NCBI RefSeq assembly: GCF_000835495.1
Contig: NW_015622544.1
Location: forward strand, 4,926,855 to 4,990,854
Length of the DNA: 64,000 nucleotides
DNA from: Cladophialophora immunda
Lineage: Eukaryota > Ascomycota > Eurotiomycetes > Chaetothyriales > Herpotrichiellaceae
Direction: 5' to 3'
Shown one piece after another: positions 1-13,100 of the stretch (positions are counted from its first letter, which is position 1; each line of letters starts with the position of its first letter). Under the pieces are notes generated by a model that searched no databases, was not told the origin of the DNA, and worked only from the letters and a program-made list of their open reading frames with translations. The translations under genes were made by a program, and so were the position numbers.

Positions 1-17
1 GACACAGGGAATTCAAG

Positions 18-193
18 TTAGCCCATTATCACTGCAGGGGTCTCGATACCAGGAGTCCCGGAACCAGGAAAGATAACATACCCTTTGTAGCTGTTTGTGA
101 CGGTGTAGGGATAGACGACAGGCGACATTGTCGCGTCGCAAAAAGGTGTGTTCAAGAAAGTCCCAACTGGTCCACGAGTACACCGAGGTGTAG
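18..193 (-). CDS. possible 3' exon of an unrecognised gene at the left edge
   Basis: The minus strand stays open to a stop at 18-20. It is preceded by a good 3' splice context at 194-196: a CTAAC-type branch site and a pyrimidine-rich run ending in CAG. The predicted tail is about 58 residues, rich in Pro, Thr and Gly, and ends in VIMG. I recognise no family. An upstream open stretch at 217-489 (Pro/Ser-rich) could be the preceding exon, but no start or donor is convincing. It may be chance. Confidence 0.2.
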
Positions 194-2985
194 CTGAAGG
201 AATATTGAGGTATAAGTTAGTTGTGATGAGGAGTTGCAAATGTTTGGATCAAGTGCAGGTGGGAAATGGGGACGCGTTCGCTTTGGGGGGGGCGATGGTT
301 TTGGGATAGCTCTGGATTAGCGGGCGACGGGGGAACGGTCTCGGGTTGACGATGCGAGCCGGGGGTGTCTTTGACAATAATAATCGACTTGGTGGTTTCG
401 GAAGATTGAGGACTAGGTCTTTGGGTTTTGAGCTTGTCTTGTGCTTTTCGGCAATAATTGCGAGGGGCTCGATGGGGGGGGCTTGACAAGTCTAGAGCTG
501 ATGCAGGTTTGGCTGCGGCCTTTTAGTTGGGTGGGTGAGAGTGCGCTGGGCCACCGACAGCCACTGGCAGCCCGTCCAGTTAAAGGCCCAGGGGGGTGGT
601 GGGGGGACGAGGGGGGGCAAATAACTTTGGAATCTCGCCGATTCCTTCCTTCGCTGCACTGCCTGGCCCTTGGACAATGAGGTCCCGAAGGCTCAGCCAA
701 GCGAGTGAACTTGTGCACACCCTGGGCGTCCTCGAGCTTCGGCAGAGCGGGCTCCCTGTGCTGACTGATCTGCTGCTTTGCTGCTCACGGCAGCGATCCT
801 CAAACAGTCAGAGTCTCCCTCGTCTTCCCACTTCTTTTTTAGGCTGAACAGGGGGTGGCTCGAATAGGAGGTGTGCCCAGCGACAGACCGGCCGCTGGAA
901 TTTCTGGGGGTTTGAAGCTTGCTGACAGGTACGAGGTAAGTACTCGGTACGTACCCCTGCTGAGGGATGGCAGTCGAACGGCGAGTATGACAATGGATGG
1001 TTGTGGTCCAAGATGGTGGTCAAGGAGCAGTGATGAAGGCGGCAAAGTATTAAGTAGCCAGGAATCGATCTTGATCTCGCCAGGTGATCAGGTGCCCAAG
1101 CTCGTGATAACTCGCCCAAGCTGGTGACGGCGAAGAATACAAGAACAATACGCCGCACAAGTCCACCACGGCAGTCCGTACGCGGAGTATGCGTGAGTGT
1201 GTGTCTCCGTGTGAGCTGAAGGAAGGGAGTGGTAATGACTGTTAAATGGTAAGGACCCTTCCGTTGGGTGGGGGAGGAATCGAGGTGACGAGGTTGGGAC
1301 AAGGACAAGGACAAAGAAGAATAAGAACAAGAAATACCAATGTGATTTGACCCCACGGCTGATCTGATGATGATGAGTCCTTCTTGTTGCGCTCGAGGTT
1401 CTAAAAGCCATCACTCACTACTCGACCCGGACCACCGTCACTTTGTTGTTCAACAACAGACAAGTCCATTGTTCTCGCCCTCGTTAGCCCGCCCCCCGTC
1501 TCCCTCCTCGTGCTGCTTGCTTTTTTGCCTTCGTCTCCTGCACAAGCTGCGGCTAAACATGAGCGAGGCCACTCTTTCTGCCCTACGAGATCTAGAGGAC
1601 TGGGGACGATTGCGCCCTGCAAGCCCGTCTCCTCAGTCGCCGTGGTTGTCCTGCCCACAACCCGCCATCCGCCATCCTCCTGCAGCCTGTCCCTCGTGTC
1701 AACCACCCTCGCTGTTTTCGTTGGTCAAATCACAAGTCGAGGCATTCAAATAGAATGGCCCAGTCCTGCCGCCTAAAGGTGGCTCACAGCCAATACCCTT
1801 GCACCGCCCCAGCTCCCTCGGAGGGGATCCATTGCAGCAACCACGAATCACGGGAGGCTGTAGTCGACAGGTCGACAGGGATCTTTGCCCGGGCTAGGAG
1901 AGACATCGCCACCTTTGGGGTCTGCCGGGGTTGCGGCTTCGTTTGGTTCCCTTTTGCCTCGACAAGTCCTCGAAGGGATTGTCAATCGAGATCGTAATCG
2001 CCAACGAAAATTCCTAACCGCGCGAAGCCGACTAATCCTGTCCATCCTTGGCCTTCCGCCCAATGGCCTCCACCTTGACGAATACCTAGCTGTGCCCAGT
2101 GCTGTGAAATGCTCGTGTCTTGCATATGCCTGAGAACGGTCTGGAAAGTGAGCCTTGGTTGGGTGGGGACTCTTTACAATGGAATCACGGCGAAGGAGAG
2201 ACGAACACACTGTGGTACCCATCGCGAGCACTCTGATTACCACACATCTGTCCCATGACTCTCGTTCTTGTGATTCGTTGGACCATACTGGGGAAGATCC
2301 TCTCTTCTGTGTTGGCTCAATGTCTGGGTGCCAGATATCAGGCAGATCCCCAGCTGGCAAACCAGGCCAACAGGCAAGCACAAAGTAGCTTGGGCGCCTG
2401 TGACCCAACAAATCATGCTTTGTGTGCAAACACTGTAACCAGTGGACTGTGTTGCTCAGTTGGCGGAAGCAGCCAATGGTGCCTAGCCATTCATCACAAC
2501 CTCGATGGGTTTTGTGACACGTCAGTCGGCCAATACAGCCGACTGCAAAACCGGGTCACCGCTGCGTGCTTCTCAAAGCGATTCCGATGGTGATTGAGAT
2601 TGCCTTCCATGGCAATCATATCGATTGATTATTGCCTAACAACCCGCCGCTCAGCATATGCGAACGACTTCATGGACAGAAATAGTAGCGGCACTTTGAC
2701 AGGGGTGCCGGCATTCGCAGGACGGAAAACCGGCTTGAACCGGCTCGACATCACCATTACACGCAGACACAGAGAGAGGGCAACCACTTGAATTCGAAGT
2801 TGTCGAGATCACTTCATTCGAAGCACTGTTTTCAGGGCGGTCGACACCACAGTTCCTCGAGGACCAGAGTGACGGTGGACTTTACAAGCGGTCATCAGAG
2901 CCAGCTGCAAGCCTTTCGACCTCAATCGCGTGTCAGTGGGCCATAAGGTATTCAGCGCAGACCGTCGGCCACCCGGGCCTAGCCT
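194..2985. other. intergenic region without a supported gene
   Basis: Open frames here are short, overlap on both strands and show no domain. There are G-rich runs near 285-305 and 590-620. The only item set apart is a Cys-rich small frame at 2255-2593, listed separately. The DNA just before 2985 should contain the 3' UTR of the MFS gene that ends there. Confidence 0.6.
2255..2593 (+). CDS. possible small cysteine-rich secreted protein, 112 aa
   Basis: The ATG at 2255 opens a 112-residue frame. Its first 25 or so residues are hydrophobic and end in SVLAQ, weakly like a signal peptide, although Arg and Lys interrupt the core. The rest carries eight cysteines including one CC pair (LCCSVGG), the pattern of small secreted fungal proteins. 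No homologue comes to mind and there is no intron or neighbour to support it. A chance frame is at least as likely. Confidence 0.2.
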   Translation: MTLVLVIRWTILGKILSSVLAQCLGARYQADPQLANQANRQAQSSLGACDPTNHALCANTVTSGLCCSVGGSSQWCLAIHHNLDGFCDTSVGQYSRLQNRVTAACFSKRFRW

Positions 2986-4945
2986 TCAGTACGTAAACAT
3001 GTACCGTGGGTTTTCGTCGCCCATTTCCGCAATCTCTTCCTCCGTCTTCCCAGCCATCTTCGAATCTTCCTGCCCGGCCAAGCGACGCTTGTTTCGAGCA
3101 AAGAAATAGGCTCCCATCAGAACATATATCACACCGGCCATAGCAACCATCGAGAGCGACACGGCTTGACCGCGGACATACCGAGGGGCCTCGTTGGTTT
3201 TGTAGAGCTGGAAATGTGTCAGAGGTCGAGTGTGCAGGAGAGAATCCAATGTGCAAAACTTACGAAGGGCGCCATGATACCGGCTGCATTTCCAATCTAG
3301 AGGTTTCGAGTTAGCCTTGTTGACAACACCACATTCCCGAGACAGTGAATCTCCCGGGGCGGCAGTCCTTTCGAGGCAGGAAGTTACTCACGGTAAGTTG
3401 AATGCCACTCGCAGTTGTGCGTTTACCATACCGAGGTTGATCTATCAGAGAGAATCAGCTACTCTGTGGTTCGAGCGGAAGAAGAACATGACTTACTTGA
3501 TGGCACCCACGCAAGCGGAATACCGACTGAGACGTAGAGCCCTACTGCGACCATAAAACAGGCGAAATAATGGGCTCCTGGACTGACGTCTGCGATCAGA
3601 ATGGCATACCCAATAATGCTCACCACGCAGAAAGGAACAACAGCGAGCGCTCGGTGCTGGAATCTGTCCGATGCCCAGGCGACAACCAAATAAGTGATTG
3701 CCCCTAACGCGTAGCACGGTACCGTGAGTGCCTGTGTTTCAGCTGTCGACCATTTCCCCAGTCCTTTGATGATGGTGGGCAGAAAGGTCGAATACCCGTA
3801 GAGCATGGTATCGACGCCGAATTGACCACAGGCAAACATCCACACCTTCCAGTCCTTGAGTGCTTTCAGCACGTCTTCTTTGTGGAGTAAGTCGCCTGAC
3901 ATCGTATGCCCGATATGGCGCCGCTTTCGCAGAACCATCAGCTCTCTCTCTTTCTCAGAAAGATAATATGCCGTTTCTGGTTCGTCGGCGAGCCAGAAAT
4001 AAACCACGACACCCAGTACAACGCTAGGTAGGCCCTCTATGATCATGATCCATCTCCATCCCGACTGACCCGCCACGCCGTCCATGAAGCCGATTCCGTA
4101 AGCCAGAAGGCCGCCCACGCTTCCAGCCAAGGCGGCCGAGACAAACAGATAGCCGACCCTGAGCGCGATCTCCCTTTTGGTGTAGAACATGGTAAGATAT
4201 ATTGTCATGCCTTTTAGAGGTCAGTTCACTTGTTCCTATAGTCAACGTGGTCCAGCCACTCGTTACCTGGGAAGAGTCCTGCCTCAAGAGCGCCCATGAT
4301 CAAGCGGCAAGCGATCAACCCTCCATAATTCTGGACAATGCCTGTCAAGGTGGCGACAACTCCCCACCTACCATTGAAATTGAAAGTGTCAGTGTAGCTT
4401 CTCTTTGGCAAGCGCAAAATAAGAAACTATCTCAATCGAGACACTTTTCGCGCTTCGTTGGATTTTGTCCATTCTGGCTCAATCTCCACAACATCCCTGC
4501 GTAAATAAACTTGAAAGGAGAGGACCTACGCAAAAGTAATGAAGGCAATCCACCGACTTGGCCTCAGTCTCTTAATGACGAGATTGCTCGGCGTCTCACA
4601 GAGTATGTATGTCACAAACAACAGGCTAACCGCTGTTTGATACTGCGACCCGTGAAGTCCCAAATCTTCTTCCATATTGTACAGCCGCGCATTGCCAATG
4701 TTGACTCGGTCCAGAAAGGAGACGAGGTAGAGTAGCATGGTTGGAGGGACGATGTAGAAGTCGAGTTTGCGGACTAGGTGTCGTTCGGCGGCGTGATCGA
4801 TGGGTGGCATTGAGTTCAGGTCTTTTTCTGAGGCAGTGATGATATTGGCCCCGTTGTCGCGTTCCATCGCGGTCTGCTTCTCGGGGTCAAGAATCGCGAT
4901 GGAACCGCCGTTGCGGGTTGGGCTTGAGTCATTGCTTGTGCCCAT
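2986..4945 (-). CDS. MFS permease of the allantoate (Dal5-like) anion:cation symporter family
   Basis: A 511-residue membrane transporter predicted to take up a small organic anion such as allantoate, ureidosuccinate, nicotinate or a related vitamin or nitrogen source. Exons are 4530-4945, 4267-4367, 3497-4210, 3392-3441, 3264-3296 and 2986-3207, and all phases agree. Family signatures include LLYLVSFLDRVNIGNARL in TM1, the FETPSNL-like CETPSNLV, ACRLIMGALEAGLFPG, and RYVRGQAV before TM11-12. About 60 polar N-terminal residues precede TM1. I start at 4945 (MGTSNDSS); an in-frame codon upstream at 5014 gives an unlikely 23-residue extension. It stands alone, facing a long gap upstream. The substrate cannot be read from sequence. 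Confidence 0.9.
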
Positions 4946-7834
4946 CGTGTCAGAGGATCCAACAAGATAGGGTATTTGGTCGACTAAATAGATGAGAAAA
5001 GGACTGCGAGACAACTGATCTCAAATATATGGTTGCTCGAAGTTGTCCAGGACCTTAGCCTAGCCAACAGTGATTTCTTTGGTAACAACCAAAGCGAATT
5101 TTGATTTCAGATCGTTACACTTGCATTCCACGCGAGTGGTTTTCGATTTCAAGGCAAGCAGAAGGCAGGGCCAGGGAGTGTACGTCCAGAGCAGAGCGGC
5201 GGATATCCATGGTGTCCGCAGAGAAGATGAGCAGCGCACTCCCAGGCCCTTATCTCCCTCTTCCTTCCTTGGTATCTGCACCTGCCCGTCCTAGCGCACA
5301 TTTCCAGCAATGACGCCTGCCAGGCGCTGAATGCCACCACTACTACTGCTCGGCATATCGATCAGCGGGCAGTTGGTGCAACGAGAAACGTGGAGATTAT
5401 CAGGGACCCTTGCGAGTCTGGCTCCCAAGTGACGCTGGCCCAGGAGCTTGGCATGGAGTGGCTTGATCGTGATTGGCTGACACGAGGGGAAGCGGGGACC
5501 TGTTTTGGTGGAGGATCTGCAGGGTGGAGTTCTTAGTGCGACGTCATACGGAGCATCACGGAGAATTCCCGACCTCAGGACAGGTCGTCTTTCTCAGAGC
5601 TTGCACCAGCAATGTAATCTGTCGAGACTTGAGAGGTACGGAGTACCGGGATACACACGACAAGAACACGTGGAAAGAGGTCGCTCTCGGCAATTAAGAA
5701 GTCGTTATTACCACGGGACAGTCATTCGACAGCCGAGCTCAGTAGAATCCATCCACTGATGCAACGGTCAGTCTAAATATCTTGCAAGATAAGCAAGGAC
5801 CAATATACCTCCTATCGGTACGCGCCTCTGGAAACGCACAAGGCTGAAAGGGGAAGGTCAAGCTGGATGGACACCCACTACGTCCCTGGGTTTGTTACTG
5901 AAGGTGAGCCGCCAAGTACCTCATTCGCAAAGAGCGCACACAATCACTGCCGAATGCGCAGAAACAACTACTTGTCAACACACCTCGATCGAACAAAAAG
6001 GAAAAGGCCCCCCTGTATTGCACACTGACTAAGTAGATTGAACCCCCAAATACCTCTCTACCATACAAGCGCTACTTGCTTCCTGTTGAAAAGCAAAAAA
6101 ACTCACTTTTTTGGCTTGTTGTGAGAAAACCCCGCGAAGGAATTTTTTTTGGTGGTTCACATTCGGTTGGATCCAAGGGCGTTGTTGCTCCCACCTATAG
6201 CTTCATATCATGTTTCAGAGCTCCTGCGCACCCACTATGAACATATTCGAAGTCATCATATCATCCGAATTAGGGAGTTACAGAGTAGAGCTCCTACGTT
6301 TCAATGACCCTCAGCTATGCAAATACTGGCTGCGAGTTAGGGAGATGAATGCTGATTCAAGAAGACTGTGGACGAGACTTATTGCTTGCACCATGGCACC
6401 GGTCGAATGTTGACAGAATTCTGAGCAAGTAAATATATATGGTCGTTGTTTCCGAGGGTGGTGCTGGTGAGTATTGCTTGGCGGATCAAAGAGCGGTACG
6501 GTAGGGCCCCGGTAAAGTGAATATGGATGGGTCACGAATATCACATGGGGTAGTCGGATTGAAAAGACCGGCATTGTCCTGAAACTATCGCTCGTCTGCT
6601 TTCGAGAACCATGCTACAATGCAAGCCTATCTCAGGTGCTGGATTGACCGCTGACGAGAACAGGTGGAATGATGCCTCAACTCCCGGGATGTTACTTTGA
6701 CACACGCACTTCAGACCTGCGCCCAAAGCTCGACGCAGGTCTCGCTCGGCTGATCCTCGAGATCGAGCCCATTCTTGCACAAAGAACCAATGAACCGAGC
6801 CACTTTCTCTGCCCTTGGGGGAGGACGTCCATGTTGGCTTGACGGTGCGTCACAGCAGGGTACGCTCCAGGCTCATTCGGTTACTTTTGACCTCTCGCTT
6901 GGTTTGCACACCAAACAGCCTGTTTCGAGACGGAGAGATTGCTTTGACGGGGACTGTGGGCCCCTGTCATCTAGAGAAGAGACTGTTCGCAGCAGACACA
7001 AGGGGTCTATTTCACAGATGGAGGCATCTATCTCTACCAGCGACCCAGAATGGAATGCAAACTGGTGGCCCTATCCCATTGAAGCCGTGCCAACAGTCCG
7101 TCCCCAGGGGGTTGGACTAATTGCATACTGGAGTTTAGCATGGTCGAAGTCGACACCAAGGGCACAAAAGGCTCGGATAGAGACACGTTAGGATCGGGGC
7201 CTGAGAGTACTCATACGAAGGGGGCTAGACGGCGTTTCGGAGAACAATTGCTCCCCATGCCTTTGACGAACCCACGCCCAACACTTGACAATGTTGGGCA
7301 GCAGAGGGGCCCATTCTGCCATGTAAGTCTCCTTATAGTAATGGGTGCCAAGCACACAAAGGAATAAATAGAAGAGAGAAAATACACACCGCGAAGTCCA
7401 TCTTGTTGGTTCTTGTCCAGACTAGGGAGCACTGGGAGTGTGGTCTTAGGCTGCGTAAGCAAGGCTGTGGCTGATGAGGCTGAGCACCAAAGCGGGTCCC
7501 AGAACCCCCGTCGTTTCTCCGGCAGCCCTGGCGTCATCAGCAAAACATTGCGCAGGCTTGGGTTTATTTTGGCACACGAAGCGTCCCAGGCTGCAAGGCT
7601 TCAAGGCTCGTATTTGTCTGTTATCAGTCTATCCCAATCACCGCAGCGGCACGCAGTCTGTTATGCAGGCATCAGCCATAATGCTAAAGCCATCCTCTCG
7701 GTGAGTTGAAGTGCCCTTTTCCATTCATGGGAGGTTGAGAGCTGACAATCAAGGCACCATAATACACCTTTCCCTTCGACGCTTCCCGCATTCATCGACG
7801 CAGTTTTATTGCCGCGATCCCAAGATCACCACAC
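4946..7834. other. long intergenic region, no gene supported
   Basis: About 2.9 kb between the start of the MFS gene and the next gene. Frames are short, mutually overlapping and without recognisable motifs. It should contain the MFS promoter (about 4946-5500) and the promoter of the gene starting at 7835. I saw no tRNA, transposon frame or tandem array in it. Confidence 0.55.
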
Positions 7835-9495
7835 ATGAATACGCCCATCGAAGCTCAATCTATATCCTCCCTCAATAACTTGCTAGCAAACCCACCACGC
7901 TACCCGAGGAACCCCACTCATGAAGTCCATGAATCGCTTGTGCTCTACATTGTTCGGGTGCCAGGTAGCAAAGGTGAGAAGAGGATGGAATTGTACAAGG
8001 GAGGGACATGCATTGAATTCTTGTAGATGTGTTCCTCACGCCCCTGAAACCGGCGACTAAAGCCTCGATAAGTATCGAGGCTGTCCAGTCCAGTCTATAT
8101 TTCCTCCATGTTGAGAGACCTGAAGACGAGGCGCTGAGAAAATCACTGGAAGCCGCACAGACTACAGAGACTCGCGGCCAAGAAATCCCTCCCATACAGA
8201 GGAAACCTCTTCCCCCTACCCCCTACGCGAACTATCCTGCTTCTCAGAGACCGCCAACTCCACCCAAGAGCTATCCTCATTATCAACCTCCCTTGCCAGA
8301 GTCAAAAACTGCGACTCAAGCAGAGCGCTATGTAGCGCGTGGCACTCATCTCCGGCTGGCCACTACGGACAACCGGAATGTTCCGTCTGGCAAGCCTGTC
8401 GGCGCCCGATTAATGCCTTCAAAGACGCAGGATTGTGAAGAGAGCCCATCTCCGAGCCCCATTGAAAATGCACAAATTCAACTTAGATTGGCCAGGAAGC
8501 CAGTTCAACCAGTGCTTCATACTGATGCTCATGGATACAATCAGTCAGATACTGATCAGGAATTGCCGATCAGTGGCGACCTTGACCACTATTGGCAACA
8601 TCCTAGTTCACCGTCCGCAGGGTCTATACCCGTCAATGCGCGAACTGGAACGTTGCGCATTACAGTGATTCGGCGAGATCCCGCTTCTGGTAGTCAATGG
8701 AACGTTGGGAGCATAGTCCAGCAGACCACAGAAGCACCGTTGCGGAAGGTTGACATTGAGCTCACCTCACCGGGTTATACCAAGTTCGTGCAGTTAGAAG
8801 CTGGTGGAGGTGCTGGGTTCCGCAGAAAGGTCGCCTATATGCAAACATCTAGTGATGATGGATCATTATTGACAAGGAGGAGAGGCAGTTCCATGGAGTC
8901 CTATTCAAACGCTCCCCAATCAACTGGCCGAAGATTGAAGCAGGCCTACGCTTTCCTCTCGCCGTGGCAAGGGATGTGCGCTTTCGGCAATGGCCTGGAT
9001 GGGAAAAGCCTACGATGTCGGCATTTACTACCAGGGGCAAATACATCCATGCCAGGTGTAAGTGCAGATGTTGCAGAACTACGCTTCAATCTACCGTGGG
9101 CATCACTTCGGTTGAAGGACCCGAACAAGAAACAGGCCAATCATATGTCGGACTTGTCTCACGACACGTCTATATCACGTCCGGAAACTTCCTCCAATAG
9201 AGAACAGTGGAGGCGAAGCTTCCAAACCTTGACGCACAGAGCGCGAAAACAGCTCTCGATCAGCGACAACACCGGCTCCATGGAGGACCCAGCACAGCTC
9301 GACAAGCCGGGTGACCAGATTCGGATGAGCCTTGATCTTGGACGGGAGAAGGCTGGAGGTGGATTCAAAGGCCACAGTGCCAAGCTAGGCAAGCTCATCA
9401 TCAATGACGAGGGTTTGAAGATGTGTGACCTGGTAGTGGCAGCTTGTATGGGTGTCTGGTGGCAGCACTATGCGGGAGACATGTCGTCTTATTGA
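7835..9495 (+). CDS. conserved-looking fungal protein of unknown function, 535 aa
   Basis: Two exons, 7835-7973 and 8027-9495, join in frame through a 53-base intron (GTGAGA..TTGTAG). The junction reads VPGSKDVFLTPLKP, which turns an apparently GTG-started frame into a proper protein with an ATG. The first 90 residues or so look folded (LVLYIVRVPGSKDVFLTP, then an Ala/Glu-rich helix). Next comes a Pro-rich stretch (PPIQRKPLPPTPYANYP), a region with ITVIRRDPASGSQWNVGSI, and a C-terminal segment LGKLIINDEGLKMCDLVVAA followed by two tryptophans. I recall similar N-termini among hypothetical proteins of Eurotiomycetes but know no function. There is no signal peptide. PxxP motifs may bind SH3 or WW domains; that is inference. 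Confidence 0.85.
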
Positions 9496-10168
9496 GCGTC
9501 TGTCCAATTCGTATCCATTGGATAGATGGGATAGGTCTCCGTGTTGGCTAGCAATGATCATACTCGGTGACCTTCTTCCCCTGAGCTGTGACTAGTTTCA
9601 ATTGAGTATATACTTCTAGGTTCCGGAATGCATGAAGCCTCCCCTATGCACGTTACAGCCTCGCCATGCGCAGCAATCCACCGTAATGGCAATTTTAATA
9701 TTTTCGATGCGGGGAGAAATGGAAAGGAGTCCCGCCTTGGCGGTTTCCTGATGTTGACGTTCTCCACAAGTGGCCGTTCCAACTGCGCATGGCCAACGGG
9801 CTGCTTAGAAGGTGATCACTCACTATATTCCAGAAGCAGCGCCGATAACTTGCACGTTTTACCTGCAGCGCCCGTGGGTGCACATGAGAAGCATCAACAC
9901 TGGTTCAGTTTTGGCAGCAGCTCACCGTTACCCATTCGAGTTTACCCGCCGTATCCTTCATCCAATACGAGACCGCGATATTGGCACGACTGCGATCAAC
10001 TGCCTGTCCTCCAGTCCTCGTGATTCAAATCGTCAGATTTAAAGAGATGCATATACAAGAATGATGACGAACTGTGTCTGAGATCAGCCTCTGGCGGCGG
10101 AAGAGGAGGACCTGTGGTGATTCAGCTACCACGCTGTCTGCTCGCCTCCGTCATCCGCTCCTATTGCC
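9496..10168. other. intergenic: 3' region of the unknown gene and promoter/5' UTR of the phospholipase D gene
   Basis: No coding frame is supported. The stretch before 10169 is pyrimidine-rich (about 10135-10168), as is common just upstream of fungal start codons. Confidence 0.5.
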
Positions 10169-13100
10169 ATGGCAGAGGCAGCTGAGATGAAGCAAAACCC
10201 CATGGGTGTAGGGGCAGCAACTGATCGAGAAAAACTGCAAGTAAAGAGTGCGCAGCTGCAACCAGCATTTCAGCCCGCCTTCAAAGTCAACGGGGAACCG
10301 GGTCCTGCAATCCTGTCTAATAGCCGCTCAAGCAACACACCGGGCGCTGGTCCGACTCCTTCGGGCTCGACTCCACGAGACGCTTCGCCTGACAAGCTCA
10401 CCCCCTTTTCCACAGCATCCAGGACGTCAAGTGCCCTGAAAAAGACGTACGGTTCCGGATCAAACCTCGCCCGGAGTGTGACGAACGAACAGTCGGTTGG
10501 CGGAAGAGAACCCGCTGATTCGGACAATGCGTTGCAGAGCAATGGGACTCCCACAGCGGGCAGAAAGAGTGTGCAGTTTTCTCGAGACACCCAAGAGATC
10601 AGCCCGCATAGCAATGGCCACACCACGCCTCCAGTTGGCCGAGCCGATGGTTCAGAGCAGGATAAACACCACTCCCTGTATGCCAGGTTGAGGGCACTGG
10701 CTATACCTCAAGGATATTCGTTCAGTCATACTCGGTCTCCCAGCGGTCTGTCGGCCAGTGGGCGTTCTGTGGACGGCAAGGATGTCGACAACCAACTTTC
10801 TACTCCATCGGGCCGCAACGAGGCTGGGCTCGCTGCTACCTTGGAGGAAGATAGCGGTGCTGATGCCGATGCCGATGCGGAGGAGAGTAGCGCTGCAGAG
10901 AACAGCGTGTCGCAGTGGGCAACTCGAAAACGGCGGCGGAAAATACAACGTTTTGACGACATTGAAACCGCACCGTCATCTCCCCACAGCTTGATGCGTC
11001 CAGGCTTTGCAAGTGCTCCTATCAACTCTGATACGGACATAGAAAGACCTCGTGCACTCATCAGAAGAGCCACGGATACCGATATGATTAACAGCCCTCA
11101 GGGTGTCTCTGAGGATGAAGGGCGCAAGCAACTCACTAACAGCAGTGGTTGGACACCTCGTCATCCTCTCCGGGGTTTAAGCTATGGCGGTCAGAGAAAG
11201 CCAGGCGATACTACACCAGATGGTCTGAGAAGACCGCTGACCCTGCTCAATTTTGCTAGCATTACTTCCTCTCGAGAAGCTGGCTCCAATGAGGCACAAA
11301 CTCCCAAGACACCTTCACGCCGAAAGCTGCTGGCCGAGCGAAGTTCAACCCTGAGCGCCGCCAAATGGAGGCAACTCAAGAACAGTATTAAAACCCTCGG
11401 TCAGGGTAGGAAGAAACCGCCCACTCCCGAGGTCCAAAGATCTGCCGCCCTTCTCGCTGAATTGGCCGCCGCAGCTCCTGCAGCTCTGATGCTCGCCAGT
11501 ATGTTCCAGCGCGACGAGCATGATCACAGAAGGGTACCAGTGCTTCTGGAACAGCTCAAGGTGCAAGTCACCGACAGCGAAGTTGACCAGCACAAGAGTA
11601 AGGATGAAAAATCGATCAAGGAGTCCGACGAGGACAAGGTCCTGCGACATCTGATCTTCAAGATTGAATGTGAATACGGTAATGGTGCCAACCGGATGAA
11701 ATGGGTGATCAAACGATCGCTTGGAGATTTCTCTAAAATGCATTTGAGATACAAAGCCGCCTATAACGCTGGGAGACTTAGATTAAGAAGCGACGGGCGA
11801 AAGAAAATGCCAAAGTTTCCTTTGGAGGTGTTCCCATACCTGAAGTCTCTACGCTTGTTCGCCGATGAAGGCGATGACGAAGAGGCTGACGCTGGGGACG
11901 ATACCGAACCAGGCACAGCAACAGACACCGAAAGACCAACTCCTCGAAGCCAGACTCGACCTGGGATGAATTCAGGACGGCGGAAATCAAGCGTGGCAGG
12001 GCTTCACGATCCTATAACCCCTGGGAGTACGCGCCGAGAGATGTTTGCCGAGCGCCAGCGTAAGACTCTGGAAAAATATCTGCAACAGATGATTCAGTTT
12101 ATGCTGTTTCGTCCGGAGAGCAACCGTTTGTGCAGATTCCTGGAAATATCAGCTCTTGGTGTTCGTCTTGCTGCCGAGGGAAGTGAGCATGGTAAAGAAG
12201 GGCTTTTGCTCATCCGATCGGCCAAAGGCCTCGATTTCAGAGCCTTGAATGCCCTCGAGTTTAAGAAGCGGCATACTCCAAAGTGGTTCCTGGTCAGACA
12301 CAGTTATGTTGTCTGTGTGGACTCCGCAGAGCAGATGCACATTTATGATGTATTTTTGTTCGATTCAGACTTCAAAATACAATCCCGAAGGTTACGGTCG
12401 AGCGACCAGAGAAGTGCGAAGGAGTTGGCAGAGGCAGCAAAGGAATCTGCCAAACATCCACAGCACCATCGTCTCAAATTGGTCAACTCGGAAAGAAAGT
12501 TGAAACTCATCTCTAACAACGAACGCCAGTTGCAACAATTCGAGGAGTCCATCAGAGAAATGGTTGCAGGATCGCCCTGGGCAAAAATTAACAGGTTCGA
12601 CAGCTTCGCTCCAGTGAGGCCGAATTGCTTTGCCCAGTGGCTTGTCGACGGCAGAGACCACATGTGGGTGGTATCTCGCGCCTTGAACCAAGCCAAAGAT
12701 GTCATTTATATCCACGACTGGTGGTTGAGCCCCGAGCTGTATATGAGGCGGCCTCCTGCCATCAGTCAGAAATGGCGTCTTGACCGACTCCTGAAGAAGA
12801 AAGCCGAAGAAGGGGTCAAGATCTTCGTCATCGTTTATCGCAATATCGACGCGGCTATTCCAATAGACTCTCAGTACACCAAATTCTCTCTCCTGGACCT
12901 GCACCCCAACGTATTTGTCCAGAGATCACCGAATCAATTTCGGCAAAACACCTTCTTCTGGGCGCATCATGAAAAGATATGCATCGTTGACCACACCGTG
13001 GCTTTTGTCGGAGGCATTGACTTGTGCTTTGGCAGATGGGATACTCCTCAACACACGCTCGTCGATGACAAGCCCACTGGCTTTGAGCCAAGTGAGGAGC

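Noticed and set aside
808..2429. Minus-strand frames of 182 and 193 codons (808-1356, 1848-2429)
   Set aside because: Low-complexity or Arg/Ser-rich, no homology recalled, overlapping frames on the plus strand are equally open.
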